Source: Streptomyces toxytricini
Lineage (GTDB): Bacteria; Actinomycetota; Actinomycetes; Streptomycetales; Streptomycetaceae
DNA length: 64,000 nucleotides
Direction of reading: 5' to 3'
NCBI RefSeq assembly: GCF_014649915.1
Contig: NZ_BMTY01000010.1
Coordinates: 62,001-126,000 of the forward strand
Shown: in pieces, positions 9,601 to 17,045 of the stretch
Numbering within the stretch: position 1 is the first letter of the stretch
Layout of the letters: the number at the start of each line of letters is the position of its first letter
Program-made: the position numbers and the translations under genes
Notes under the pieces: model-generated
Told to the model about the DNA's origin: nothing
Databases searched by the model: none
What the model saw: only the letters and a program-made list of their open reading frames with translations

Positions 9601-10777
9601 GCGCGCGTACCGCTTCGAGCTGGGCGGCGCGGGTCTCCTCGGGGGCGAAGCCGAGGATGCCCACCCCCCAGGGCTGCCCGTCCAGCGCGGCAGCGGCCTC
9701 GGCGAGCAGGGCGTCGGCCTGCTCTCGGCCGGCGAGGGCGAGGGCGAGGAACGGCAGGGCGCCGCCGTCGGAGACGGCACGGGCGAAGGCCGCCCCGTCG
9801 CTGACCCGGGTCATCGGCCCCTGGGCGATCGGCAGGCGGGTGCCGAGGGCGCGGCTCATGGGGGAGCCGGCGGCGAGGGCCCGGCCGGCGGTCCCGTCGG
9901 CGGTCGCGGCCCTGATGGCTTCGGTGACGGCGCGTACGGCGCCGGCGGCGTCGCGGTGGCGGTCGGCGAACACGGCGGCCAGGGGGGCGTCCTGCCCGAC
10001 CGGGAGGAGCCGGGTGTCGGGGTCGCGGCCGCCGAGCAGGGCGGCGATGCGGTCCGGGTCGTCGGGCAGGTCGCGGGGCGGTGCGCCGGGCGGCGCGGCC
10101 GCGGTCCGGCGCCGGTGCAGGAAGCGGTGGCCGCCCAGCTCGGTGGTCTCGGAGCCGTCCAGCGGGCGCAGTACGGCCGCCACGGCCGCGGGGAGCCCCG
10201 ACTCGGCGAGGAGCGCCAACTGCGTGTCGAGGACGACGCCCGCGGCCCCGCCGGCGACGGCCGCGGCCGCCGTGCCCGGCGCGATCCCCCCGCAGGCCCA
10301 CACCGGCGGCCCGTCGCGGCCGACGGCGTGCAGGAGCTGCTGCAACAGCACGAACGTGCCGAGTTCGCCGATGCGCCCGCCGCATTCGCTGCCGCGGGCG
10401 ACCAGGCCGTGCGCCCCCGAGTCCAGGGCGGCCCGCGCCTCGGCCAGGCCGGTGGCCTCGGCCAGCACCCGCACGCCGGGCGGCAGGTCCGCGGGCCGCA
10501 CCGCGGATCCGGCGGCGAGGAGAACCGTACGGGGCCCGCCCGGGCCGCCGAGCAGTCCGGCGGCGTCCCCCGGGCGTAATCGGCAGTGGGGGCCGACCCG
10601 CACCCCGAACCGCCCGGGCAGCCGGTCCCGCAGGTCGGCCAGGGCCGCGCGGGCGGCCCGGTCGCCGGAGCCGAGGTCCAGGACACCCAGTCCTCCGCCG
10701 CGGGTGACCGCGGCCGCGAGGCGGGCATCGGGTTCGCCGAAGGGGGTCACTCCGATGACGTGCTCTGCCGGCGTCAT
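3614..10777 (-). CDS. PfaA-like polyunsaturated/secondary lipid synthase with tandem nitronate-monooxygenase-like domains
   Basis: About 2387 residues. Domains in order: a TIM-barrel of the 2-nitropropane dioxygenase/enoyl-reductase type (about 1-290, SECGG near 130), a second copy (about 300-640, AECGGHVG and FFAGGV), ketosynthase (about 680-1110; active Cys in VDAACASS near 869; EAHGTGT; KSQIGHTKC), an Ala/Gly-rich linker, acyltransferase (GHSYGE near 1379), one acyl carrier domain with the attachment Ser in SIDSIKRAEM near 1800, and a C-terminal ketoreductase (GGARGIT near 2112, catalytic region GNRGQADYAAAND near 2297). SIDSIKR is typical of PUFA-synthase carrier domains, but here there is one ACP rather than a tandem array. 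The start at 10777 has GGAGAA just upstream; longer in-frame extensions lack such a site. First gene of a minus-strand operon. Confidence 0.88.
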   Translation of the reverse strand: MTPAEHVIGVTPFGEPDARLAAAVTRGGGLGVLDLGSGDRAARAALADLRDRLPGRFGVRVGPHCRLRPGDAAGLLGGPGGPRTVLLAAGSAVRPADLPPGVRVLAEATGLAEARAALDSGAHGLVARGSECGGRIGELGTFVLLQQLLHAVGRDGPPVWACGGIAPGTAAAAVAGGAAGVVLDTQLALLAESGLPAAVAAVLRPLDGSETTELGGHRFLHRRRTAAAPPGAPPRDLPDDPDRIAALLGGRDPDTRLLPVGQDAPLAAVFADRHRDAAGAVRAVTEAIRAATADGTAGRALAAGSPMSRALGTRLPIAQGPMTRVSDGAAFARAVSDGGALPFLALALAGREQADALLAEAAAALDGQPWGVGILGFAPEETRAAQLEAVRAHRPSHAVIAGGRPSQARALEADGIRTFLHAPSPGLLRQYLAEGARRFVFEGAECGGHVGPRNSFPLWEAQTRVLLDHLDEDPGAAPALEVFFAGGVHDARSAAMVAALAAPLTARGCAVGVLMGTAYLFTREAVAHGAVRPLFQRQVLAAERTALLRTAPGHATRCVPSPFSEGFRKLAAELRAGGVPDREAWERLERLNVGRLRLASKGVERTAAGGLAPVDEERQYAEGMFMAGQAVVLRDTATTVAELHESVTSGAAAFLERRSAALRAAAPEPAGAGSGERTPAPLDIAVVGMACVFPQAPDLAAFWAHVLDGHDAVTEVPAERWDPDVHCSPGPDGSDPASASRWGGFLPRIPFDPLRYGIPPASLGSIEPVQLLALEVSRRALEDAGHGEEGRPFDRARTGVVFGTEAGSDLSNAATLRTVLPSYYGRVPAGLDGQLPRLTEDTFPGVLANVVAGRVANRLDLRGPNHTVDAACASSLAALDAACKELVLGTSDMMLCGGADLHNGINDYALFTSVHALSPTGRSRAFDRSADGIALGEGVACVVLKRLADAERDGDRVYAVVKAVGASSDGRSLGLTAPRPEGQRAALERAYRGAGVSPADVGLVEAHGTGTVVGDRTELGVLTEVFEAAGARTGSCVLGSVKSQIGHTKCAAGLAGLIKTALALHTGVRPPTLHLSRPNPAWRAGASPFVFHREALPWPAAPGRRYAGLSAFGFGGTNFHAVLAGHGGDAPEHARDEWPAELFLFRGADTAAARRAAADLLEAAGAAARGEAPWRLRDLAATAAGRAARGRGGIRIAFTARDVADLCRLLRAAADGTGRESGPAGRGAGAAAGAAASSAAGAGSGAASGTGAGAGTGAAAGARGGAVAGGRVYWAEEDGPGGSGAGRTVFLFPGQGSQRPGMSAHLFTAFPGLGRLLGTDADGRAVAALYPPAPFDDAAREEMRRALTDTRAAQPALGMVELASYELLARCGIRPDMAAGHSYGELVALCAAGVLDAEALPRLSSARAAAILDAVGADPGAMAAVAAAPEDIGRVLGGPPLPDGLVVANHNAPRQAVLSGPTRAVETAVRRLREAGLGVKRLPVACAFHSPLVAAAGPVFGRALADQPLYEPEFEVWANRTARPYPAGPAAVRGELAAQIGAPVRFAEQVEAMYAAGARTFVEVGPGCVLTRLVADVLGGRPHRTVACEPRPDSGLAGFLDAVARLAAAGLPVAADWMFRGRDALDIDRAPAPRTPRWTVDGHLVRTASGDPLPGALAPARPVVEAPVATNPGEAAPGAPDALVAEFLRSSREVIAAQRDVLLAYFGETAEATPPAAPLLPVPLPEHGPGRTAGAEADPAPHDRNPRKESAPAPVAASPQSARPTGETILRAVLELIAERTGYPLDMVEPDLDLEADLSIDSIKRAEMAGELARRLGPADAAAPGTLDDAALEELSRARTASAIADWLTARATPADSHAAPAAPGSARSDGGVPAADGRAAEAVPDPVVGAPRRYRVVHSEVGGSPLGAADLAGSRWAVLGDGTGDRRGTADRLRGLLHARGARHVELLRGDDGSARGADVPLDGVVVLGALGEGGGPAFLPDGFDLVRAVLRAGAQRLFVVREAGYGVRAAGVDGLVRTAAREYPDAVVRCVVLGAGAAPGPEGAAQALVEEAAAGGGEPVVVRTPAGRFAPVLVEEPLGPLADRGAGPAGEGAAEAEALGLDRDAVLLVVGGARGITARCVAVLAAAARCRVELLGRTPVPAGPEDPLTAAASDPADLRGILARTGRYATPADVEEAAGLVLARREVSAALDAVRAAGGRARYRSVDCRDAAAVLQAVKEVHAEHGRIDGVVHAAGVVEDRLIADKSPESFRRVHGVKTQSAAALLAAVEELPEGERPRFAVLFGSIAAVLGNRGQADYAAANDALEAYGAAWAARTGRRALTVHWGPWAPSPVHGGMVGPELARHYARLGVRLIDPEEGALALLRELAWGDPAERAVVLTASEW

Positions 10778-10899
10778 AATTCTCCGAATATGCGATGGCG
10801 TTGCCCGGTGGGGGAATGTCGGCCATGACGAAGGCCGCGGGAAGGCACAAGGTCGCGCGGGCCCGGAACGGTAATTCGGGCCTTTCGGTGAACGAAGCG

Positions 10900-10928
10900 A
10901 AGCTAGCGCCAAGTTACTGAAGGGTCAA
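10900..10928 (-). promoter_or_regulatory. sigma-70-type promoter for the lipid synthase operon
   Basis: On the minus strand TTGACC (10928-10923) and TAGCTT (10905-10900) are separated by exactly 17 bases, matching the actinobacterial vegetative consensus. The predicted start of transcription is near 10893, giving a leader of about 115 bases. Confidence 0.65.
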
Positions 10929-11118
10929 CGCTGCGTACCTGATCCGAGGCGGTCGGTGCCGGAGCGGACGGCCGGCGCGGGGCCGGATCAGGCGGAGCGG
11001 GCACACCCGGGGGAAACGCCGCACAAGGGCACCCGGGCGGCGGATCGGCGTGAATTCGCCGTAGTGCGGCGGTCAGGGGAAAACGTGAAGTGACTGGTCA
11101 GTAGCCTGAAATGCGGGA

Positions 11119-11147
11119 GACCGCGGCCGCCGTGCGCGGCCGCGGTC
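11119..11147. terminator. strong hairpin terminator
   Basis: A perfect 12-bp GC-rich stem (GACCGCGGCCGC and its complement) with a 5-base loop CGTGC. It lies just past the stop of the small minus-strand gene at 11169 and before the synthase promoter. No clear T-run, as is usual in high-GC actinobacteria. Confidence 0.7.
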
Positions 11148-11168
11148 GTCCGAAACGGAACGGCCGGA

Positions 11169-11357
11169 TCACATGGGGTCCATGGTCGCGCCTTCCGGGC
11201 CGCTCTCCCGCTCGATCCGCTCCCGGATGCGCAGGGCCTCGTCGGTGAGGCGCCTGCGCTCGTCCGGGTCGGAGGCGTGCTGCGCCGCCAGCTCCAACTC
11301 CTCGGCCTCCTCGCGCATCCGCCGGTCGGGCGTGCCGGGCTGCTTCTCGTCGCTCAT
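11169..11357 (-). CDS. small hydrophilic protein (DUF6381-like)
   Basis: 62 residues, highly charged (Glu/Arg-rich), predicted to be mostly helical, with the block AAQHASDPDERRRLTDEALR. The pattern resembles small hydrophilic proteins of Streptomyces annotated as DUF6381; I recall that family but cannot check it. Start ATG at 11357 has GAGG about 10 bases upstream. Single gene, followed by a strong terminator. Function unknown. Confidence 0.7.
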   Translation of the reverse strand: MSDEKQPGTPDRRMREEAEELELAAQHASDPDERRRLTDEALRIRERIERESGPEGATMDPM

Positions 11358-11589
11358 GGGCGTCCATCCTCGGGTGGGCGGGTACTGACCCCTCCACCCA
11401 ACCAGAGCGACCGCTCCCGGGGCTTCCATCGGCCCCTGCCGCGGCCGTGTCGCGCCCGCCGCCGCGGCCCGGTGCCGCCGGCCGCCCCCGTCCTTCGCCC
11501 CGGGCCCCGGAGCGGCCGCGCGAGCTCCTGCCCAGGCCCCCGTCCCCGGCCGCAGTGGGCGGCGCCCCGGGGAACCGCCGCGCCGGACC

Positions 11590-12234
11590 TCACCGGCGCC
11601 AGAACACGTGGTGCACCACCCCGCTCGGGCTCGGAGCGGTCTCCAGGTGGAAGCGGTCGAGTAGGTCTTGCGGGGAGTCCCACAGCTTCAGCCCCGTCCC
11701 GAGTTCCACCGGCGACACCGCCACGTGGAGGGTGTCGACGAGGTCGGCGTCCAGGAACTCGCGGATCGTGCGCACCCCGCCGCCGAGCCGCACGTCCTTG
11801 CCCTGCGCGGCCTCCCGCGCCAGGTCGAGGACGGCCGCCGGCTCGCCGGACACGAAGTGGAACGTGGTGTCGGAGAGGGTGAACGAGGGCCGCGGGTGGT
11901 GGGTCAGCACGAACACCGGCGTGTGGAAGGGCGGCTCGTCGCCCCACCAGCCGCGCCAACCGTGGTCCTGCCAGGGGCCGCGCTGCGGGCCGAACTTGTT
12001 CCGGCCCATGATCTCGGCGCCGATGTTGTGGGTGAAGTCCCGGGTGAAGTAGTCGTCCAGCCCCCGGCTGCCGCCGGGCTCGGTGCGGTTCGGCCAGCTC
12101 GCCGTGGCGCCGGCCCACGCGAACATCCTCCCCGGGTCGACGTGCCCGAAGGGGCGCTCCAGCGTCTGGTCCTCCCCGGCCCCGATCCCGTCGCTCGACA
12201 CGTTGAAGTTCTGGACCCTCAGCAGCTGGGCCAT
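11590..12234 (-). CDS. dihydrofolate reductase family protein (RibD C-terminal-like)
   Basis: 214 residues with the DHFR/RibD-C fold signature: N-terminal strand LLRVQNFNVSSDGIG, central MGRNKFG after GAEI, VRLGGGVRTIREFLDADLVDTLHV near the middle, and a C-terminal VVHHVFWRR. Such proteins bind NADPH; few have a known substrate, so an actual reductase role is inference. ATG at 12234 is preceded by GAGGAGGAC at good spacing, which decides this start over longer readings. Stands alone between the small hydrophilic gene and a divergent membrane-protein gene. Confidence 0.85.
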   Translation of the reverse strand: MAQLLRVQNFNVSSDGIGAGEDQTLERPFGHVDPGRMFAWAGATASWPNRTEPGGSRGLDDYFTRDFTHNIGAEIMGRNKFGPQRGPWQDHGWRGWWGDEPPFHTPVFVLTHHPRPSFTLSDTTFHFVSGEPAAVLDLAREAAQGKDVRLGGGVRTIREFLDADLVDTLHVAVSPVELGTGLKLWDSPQDLLDRFHLETAPSPSGVVHHVFWRR

Positions 12235-12424
12235 GCGCACGTCCTCCTCGGATTGCCCGGCAGTGGTCGGCAGACCGTTCCGGACGCCGCAACTCATCGG
12301 TGCGCCCGGGCCGGGGATGGGGCAGGGGCTGTGTCCGGCCCCCGCTCGGGGCCGGCCGCCAGTCTGGCAGCGGCGGCGCACACCGCCCGCGAACGGCACC
12401 GGACCGACCCGGAGGAAAAGAGTT

Positions 12425-12452
12425 TTGAACGCGTTCAGGGGTGTGGCAGGAT
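12425..12452 (+). promoter_or_regulatory. candidate promoter overlapped by a 12-bp palindrome
   Basis: TTGAAC (12425-12430), 16 bases, then CAGGAT (12447-12452). The -35 hexamer lies inside the perfect palindrome TGAACGCGTTCA (12426-12437), a likely operator for an unidentified repressor. It sits 67 bases ahead of the membrane-protein start at 12519. Confidence 0.4.
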
Positions 12453-12518
12453 GACGGCGCGCGGCGCGATCCGGACGGGCGACGGCCCCGCCCGGCGGGC
12501 CGGGGGAGGGGACCCGTC

Positions 12519-13394
12519 ATGGAATCCGCAGAACCGGCGCCGAGGCGCTCCTACGGCCGCGTCCTGGCGGTCTCGACGACGGTGCTGTTCCTGGAGGCGC
12601 TGCTCGCGGCCGTCCTCGCCGTGCTGTACCTCATGACCCGGGAGCCGCTGCGCCTCGGCCCGACCGCCGACGCCCTGGCGTCCCTCCTCGCCGTCTCCCA
12701 GCTCGTCCTCGTCGCGGCGTTCGTGCTGTCGCTCGTCGCCGTCCTGCCCGCCGTGGCGCTAGCGGGCGCCCTCGGGCGCGTCTTCGGCGGCCGTGACGCC
12801 TGGCCCTGGCCGGTGGGCGTCCTGGCGGTGCTGACCGGTCTGCCCGCGGCGGCGGGCGCCGACGCCGGCGAAGACCCGACCGGCCGGCTCACGGCCTGGG
12901 CGGTGGCCACGGCCGTCCTGTCCGCCGCCGCACTCATCGGCCGGCTGCGCCGGGCGGGGCTGTTCGGCCTGGTCCTGCTCCGGGGCGCCGCGGTCGTGGC
13001 GGGCATCGGACTCCTGGGCTCCTTCGCCCTCTGGACGGACATCGTGCCGAAGTACCGGCCGCCGCTGCTCACCGGAGCCTCCATGCCGGGCACCTGGTCG
13101 GACCGCACGGGCGGAACCGTCACCCTCGCCGCCGACGGCACCGCCACCGCCTCGGCCGTCAAGCACTTCCGGACCGGTGAAGGGTCCGGCTGGGGCCGAG
13201 GCTGCTCCGGCCCCGGCACCTGGACCCTCACCCCCGGCCGGCGCAACACCTGGGGCCAGCGCGTCGACATCCGCATCCCTGGCTGCCCGCTGCCCGCATG
13301 GCGGGTCGCCGGCAGCCCGGAGCGTCCGGAGCTCTACCACCCCGTCGGCGACCCGGACGACAACGACCTGTACGAGCTGCGCAAGAACCGGTGA
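12519..13394 (+). CDS. membrane protein with C-terminal extracellular domain
   Basis: 291 residues. About five hydrophobic segments (roughly 15-38, 55-85, 90-108, 125-143, 150-170) are followed by a soluble C-terminal part of about 110 residues beginning GTWSDRTGGTVTLAADGT and holding two Cys (GRGCSGPG, PGCPLP) that could form a disulfide outside the cell. The GTW..GGT.TL.ADGT pattern resembles small lipocalin-like or META-like domains of actinobacterial lipoproteins; function unknown. ATG at 12519 has GGGAGGGG at good spacing. A promoter-like site with a palindrome lies upstream. Confidence 0.75.
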   Translation: MESAEPAPRRSYGRVLAVSTTVLFLEALLAAVLAVLYLMTREPLRLGPTADALASLLAVSQLVLVAAFVLSLVAVLPAVALAGALGRVFGGRDAWPWPVGVLAVLTGLPAAAGADAGEDPTGRLTAWAVATAVLSAAALIGRLRRAGLFGLVLLRGAAVVAGIGLLGSFALWTDIVPKYRPPLLTGASMPGTWSDRTGGTVTLAADGTATASAVKHFRTGEGSGWGRGCSGPGTWTLTPGRRNTWGQRVDIRIPGCPLPAWRVAGSPERPELYHPVGDPDDNDLYELRKNR

Positions 13395-13459
13395 AGCACG
13401 GCGGGGCGACCGCGACGCCCGGCCGGAAGGAGTGCGTACCGCTCGAAACCGGGGCCCGC

Positions 13460-13490
13460 TACTCAGGAGACCTGAGTACCCCCGCTCAGG
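13460..13490 (+). promoter_or_regulatory. inverted repeat plus half site upstream of 13524 gene
   Basis: TACTCAGG and CCTGAGTA form a perfect 8-bp inverted repeat with a 3-base spacer (13460-13478), and a third CTCAGG half site lies at 13485-13490. A -10-like TACGGT at 13512-13517 would start a nearly leaderless message at the ATG 13524. The regulator is unknown. Confidence 0.5.
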
Positions 13491-13523
13491 ACCCGGCCAC
13501 CCCGGCCGGCCTACGGTGGCGCC

Positions 13524-14168
13524 ATGACGGCACACCCCCCGACCCCTGCACCGCCCCCGGCCCCGGCGGACGACCCGCGACCGGGGAGCCCCGCGGCAGC
13601 GGCGCCACGCCGGTTCACGGGCTGTGGGGCGGCGCTGGCCGTCCTGGCCGTCCTGGCCTGCCTCGGGCTCGTGGGACTGCACGAGCTGGAGCGCGGCATC
13701 GACGGGTACGGGCAGCTGGAGGAGACCTCGGGTGCCGACGGCGGCGTCGCCGACCCGCTCGCCGCGGGCCGCACCGCCCGGTACGAAGACGGTCTGAAGG
13801 TCACCGTCAGCGCACCCCGCCGGGCGGCCGACGGCACCCACCACCTCACCGTCACCTACCGCAACGACACGGACGGGGAGCAGCGCATCGGCGGGGACTC
13901 CGCCGAGTCCGCCGTCTCCGAGTACGGGCAGGCGCCCCTCGTCGTACGCGCCGGACGCCCCCTGGACGCCCCCACTTCCGACGGACTGCGGTGGGCCAAC
14001 CGCGACGAGTCCGCCGCGGCCTTGCTGCCGCCGCTGGCCGAGGACGGCAAGAGGACCGTGCCCGTACGGCTCAGGGCCGACCGCACGGGCGTGACCGTCA
14101 CCGTCGAGGTGCGGCCCCCGGACGACGGCTACCGCGAGGCCGCGTACTGGGAGTTCACCCTCGACTGA
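13524..14168 (+). CDS. membrane-anchored exported protein, DUF4352-like
   Basis: 214 residues: a Pro/Ala-rich cytoplasmic tail (1-30), one membrane segment (about 34-52), then an extracytoplasmic beta-rich domain with KVTVSAPRRA, HHLTVTYRNDTD and VTVTVEVRPPDD. The strand pattern resembles the immunoglobulin-like DUF4352 domain of actinobacterial lipoproteins, but there is no lipobox. Start ATG is likely leaderless (see the -10-like box just upstream). The last 14 bases overlap tail-to-tail with the flavoprotein gene on the other strand. Function unknown. Confidence 0.75.
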   Translation: MTAHPPTPAPPPAPADDPRPGSPAAAAPRRFTGCGAALAVLAVLACLGLVGLHELERGIDGYGQLEETSGADGGVADPLAAGRTARYEDGLKVTVSAPRRAADGTHHLTVTYRNDTDGEQRIGGDSAESAVSEYGQAPLVVRAGRPLDAPTSDGLRWANRDESAAALLPPLAEDGKRTVPVRLRADRTGVTVTVEVRPPDDGYREAAYWEFTLD

Positions 14169-15531
14169 CGGCCCGACCGGGGGCGTGCCCCGTACGGGCC
14201 CGGATCTCCTCCGGCGTCAGATAGGCGTCGGTCTGCTCGAACTCCCGCAGGGTGGCGGGCCGCCGCTCCTGGAAGCCGGTCCGTACGAAATCGTCGCCGG
14301 CCACCGCGTTCAGCAGCCAGTTCGTCAGGACGCGGGTCTTCGCGACACCCGTGCGCAGCGCCCCCCAGTGGTAGCCGCGCGCCACCGCCTGCGCCGGCAG
14401 GCCGCGCAGCGGCACCCCCAGGGGCTTCGACACGGCGTCCGCGCCGCCGAGGTCCACGACGAGCCCCAGGTCGCGGTGCCGGTACGGGCGCAGCGCCTGG
14501 CCGCGCAGCGCGGCGATCACGTTGTCGGCGACCGTACGGCCCTGCCGCGAGGCGTGCTGCGCGGTGGGCGGGCAGACGGCCCCCTCGGCCTCCTGCGCCA
14601 GGTCGGGCACGGCGGCGGCGTCGCCCAGCGCGAACACCCCCGGCGCCCCCGGCACGACCATCTCCGGGGTGACGACGAGCCGCCCCCGCTCCGTGGGCGT
14701 CCCCAGGGTCGCCACCAGGGGGCTCGCCGCGACACCGGCCGTCCAGATCAGCGTACGGGTGGGCAGGACGCGCCCGTCGGTGAGCGTCACCTCCGTGGCG
14801 CCGGCCTTGGCGACGCTCACCCCGAGGGAGACCTCGATGCCGCGCCGGCGCAACACGTCCAGCGCGGCACGCCCCAGGGCGTCGCCCAGCTCCGGCATCA
14901 GCCGCGGGGCGAGGTCCACGAGGTGCCAGCTGATCTGGCGCTCCTCCAACCGCGTGTACCGCTGCACCGCGTGCGTGGTCAGGCGCTGCAGGCACGCCGC
15001 AGTCTCGGTGCCCGCATATCCGCCGCCCACCACGACGAAGCGCAGCCGGCCGTCCTGCTCGGCGGGGTCGCCGCACGCGTCCGCCAGGTCGAGCTGCGCG
15101 ATGACGTGGTCGCGCAGGTAAGCGGCCTCGGCGAGGGTCTTCATGCCGCGCGCGTGCTCGGCCAGCCCGGGGATGTCGAAGCTCCGGGTGACGCTCCCGG
15201 GGGCCAGGACGAGGTGGTCGTACGGCTGGTCCGTGAGGTCCCCGGTGATCGTGCGCACGACGCACACCTTCGCCTCCGGGTCCACGCCGACCGCGGTGCC
15301 GGGCAGGATGCGCGTGCGGTGGCGCTCGCTGCGCCGCAGCGACACGGCCACCGACTGCGGGGTCAGCACCCCTGACGCGACCTGCGGCAGCAGCGGCAGG
15401 TACAGCTGGTAGGAGTTCGGGGTGACGACCGTGATGTCCGCCTCCCCGGGCGCGAGCCGGCGCTCCAGCCGGCGCACGCACTCGACGCCGGCGAAGCCGG
15501 CACCGACCACGAGGATCCTCGGTCGAGCCAT
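14155..15531 (-). CDS. type II NADH dehydrogenase-like FAD/NAD(P) oxidoreductase
   Basis: 458 residues. FAD-binding Rossmann motif VVGAGFAGVE at the N-terminus, second nucleotide-binding motif VVVGGGYAGTETA near 165, and the C-terminal FAD motif FALGDAAAVPD near 300. This is the NDH-2 family layout: transfer of electrons from NADH to quinone at the inner face of the membrane without proton pumping. It lacks an obvious membrane helix, so peripheral attachment is expected. ATG at 15531 follows GAAGGGAAG. Its end overlaps the convergent gene by 14 bases. Quinone as acceptor is inferred from the family. Confidence 0.85.
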   Translation of the reverse strand: MARPRILVVGAGFAGVECVRRLERRLAPGEADITVVTPNSYQLYLPLLPQVASGVLTPQSVAVSLRRSERHRTRILPGTAVGVDPEAKVCVVRTITGDLTDQPYDHLVLAPGSVTRSFDIPGLAEHARGMKTLAEAAYLRDHVIAQLDLADACGDPAEQDGRLRFVVVGGGYAGTETAACLQRLTTHAVQRYTRLEERQISWHLVDLAPRLMPELGDALGRAALDVLRRRGIEVSLGVSVAKAGATEVTLTDGRVLPTRTLIWTAGVAASPLVATLGTPTERGRLVVTPEMVVPGAPGVFALGDAAAVPDLAQEAEGAVCPPTAQHASRQGRTVADNVIAALRGQALRPYRHRDLGLVVDLGGADAVSKPLGVPLRGLPAQAVARGYHWGALRTGVAKTRVLTNWLLNAVAGDDFVRTGFQERRPATLREFEQTDAYLTPEEIRARTGHAPGRAVSRG

Positions 15532-15601
15532 GGTGTCTTCCCTTCGGGAGGTGGTGGGGCCGGGGTGTCGGAGGGCCGGGCAGTGCACCGGCCGCCGGAT
15601 G

Positions 15602-15859
15602 TCAGATGCCGAGGTTGGCCAGGTTCACGCCGACCGTCCGCAGGGCGGCGGAGACGGACGGATGCCGCGCCTCGAAACCCGCGGCGGCCTCCTCCAGCGA
15701 CTCGGCCAGACCCGGGTCGTCCCGCGCCCCGTCCCGCCCGGCCCTGTCCAGGAGCCGCTGCAGCTCCTCCCGCTCCGCCGGGGCGAGCCCCTGCTCCCCG
15801 GGCGCCGCGAGCCGTGCGCGCAGCGCGTCCAGGTGTTCGTCCGCAGGCCGGTTCGGCAT
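15602..15859 (-). CDS. DUF4404 family protein
   Basis: 85 residues. The helix-rich sequence ends with FEARHPSVSAALRTVGVNLANLGI-like residues, the typical C-terminus of DUF4404 (HP.L...L..I...L.N.GI). Function is unknown for the family. ATG at 15859 is preceded by GAGGAGGCACC. It lies 70 bases upstream of, and on the same strand as, the NADH dehydrogenase-like gene and may share its transcript. Confidence 0.82.
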   Translation of the reverse strand: MPNRPADEHLDALRARLAAPGEQGLAPAEREELQRLLDRAGRDGARDDPGLAESLEEAAAGFEARHPSVSAALRTVGVNLANLGI

Positions 15860-15984
15860 GGTGCCTCCTCGTCGCTCGTCACTCCCCGCCCACGTGCCGG
15901 AGGAATACCCTCCGGGGGCGGATAGGGGCCGGTTGCCCCGTCCGCGCGCCCGTACGCACCCCCTCGGCCGACTGGCCGACGCGG

Positions 15985-16611
15985 TCACACCGGCGGCCGG
16001 GCCCCGCCGCCCGCCTCGGGCGCTCCGGCGCCGCCGCGCGGGCCGAACCCGGGCAGGCGGTGCCACCAGTGCCGGCGGCGCGGGTGCACCGCCCGGCTCA
16101 TCCGACGGCCCGCGAGGAGGAACCCGAGCAGGGCACCCGCGGTGTTGAGGAGCACGTCGTCGACGTCGAAGGCGCGCCCCGTGACCAGGGCGCCCTGGAC
16201 CAGCTCCACCAGGGTCATCACGACGGCCGTCACCGCGGCGACCCGCAGCAGGCCGCGCGTCTGCGGCAGCATCACCGGCAGCAGCAGGCCGAAAGGCACT
16301 CCGAGCAGCAGGTTCCCGCCGAGCTGCCGCAAGGCGTCCCCGGCGGAGGCCTGCTCCAGGTACTGCCGGATCGAGGCCCCCGGATGGACGTTGCTGTGCA
16401 CGAGGTCCGCCGAGGCGGCCGACGGCTCCAGCGTCACCCGGGCCAGGGCCAGGCTGAACAGCACCGTGCCGACGAATGCGGCCAGCACGGCGAGCGCCCG
16501 CACCGCCGGACGCCGCACCGGCTCCGCGGCCGGCTCCGTCCGCGGCTGCCGCACCGGACGACCGGGCGGCCCCCACAGCCGTAGGCCGGCGAGCTTCCTG
16601 CGCATCTCCAT
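15985..16611 (-). CDS. VanZ family membrane protein
   Basis: 208 residues with four to five membrane segments. The VanZ core GGNLLLGVPFGLLLP, a helix over the ELVQG segment, then AFDVDDVLLNTAGALLGF is clear; the DVDDVLLNTxG motif is diagnostic of the family. VanZ proteins are linked to teicoplanin resistance in enterococci, but most actinobacterial homologues have no known role. ATG at 16611 has AAGGAG nearby. The C-terminus is a basic cytoplasmic tail. Confidence 0.85.
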   Translation of the reverse strand: MEMRRKLAGLRLWGPPGRPVRQPRTEPAAEPVRRPAVRALAVLAAFVGTVLFSLALARVTLEPSAASADLVHSNVHPGASIRQYLEQASAGDALRQLGGNLLLGVPFGLLLPVMLPQTRGLLRVAAVTAVVMTLVELVQGALVTGRAFDVDDVLLNTAGALLGFLLAGRRMSRAVHPRRRHWWHRLPGFGPRGGAGAPEAGGGARPPV

Positions 16612-17045
16612 GACGGACTCCTTCCGGGCAAGGGGCTTCTCGGGCCGGGCCGGTCGTCGGGGTGGGCGGCTGCCGTACGGATTCCGCGAGCCCGGGGACG
16701 GCGGTCCGAGCGCCGTGGCCGGGGGCTTGCCGGGATGCGGCCCCGCCGCCGCCCGGGGAGGAGGGCGGGGCGGGGCGCGAGCCCGTGCGCCGTGCGGATC
16801 CCGTTCGGCAGCCGGGTGTTCCCCTTGGTGCCCGTGATGCCGACGGGTCCTGGGCCGCCGGTGAGCACGTGCGCGGCCCAGGCCCGGCGGGGCCCGCCGA
16901 AGTCCGACCGCAGACCCCGCCGTCGACGCGTGTGACCCGTCCCCGCCCCGCCAAACCCCTTCCGGCGCGGCTTCCTGAACCGCCGTCACCCGGCAGCGGG
17001 AATGACGTACGCATGAACCGGCGGTGCGGAAGCAGACGACACACC
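16612..17045. other. intergenic region between divergent vanZ-like and corA genes
   Basis: 434 bases, GC-rich, holding the 5-prime regions of the two divergent genes. I see no convincing coding frame, RNA gene or sharp promoter. An in-frame ATG at 17013 could extend the CorA protein by 11 residues. Confidence 0.5.

Larger units (their letters stand above)
10778..11168. other. intergenic region upstream of the lipid synthase operon
   Basis: No gene seen. This 391-base stretch holds the promoter of the synthase operon (10900-10928, minus strand), a leader of about 115 bases ahead of the ATG at 10777, and the strong hairpin at 11119-11147 that closes the small gene on its right. Confidence 0.7.

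Noticed and set aside
3734..10579. Other plus-strand and minus-strand long frames across the PfaA-like gene
   Set aside because: They are out-of-frame readings of the same DNA, low-complexity and without motifs or ribosome sites.
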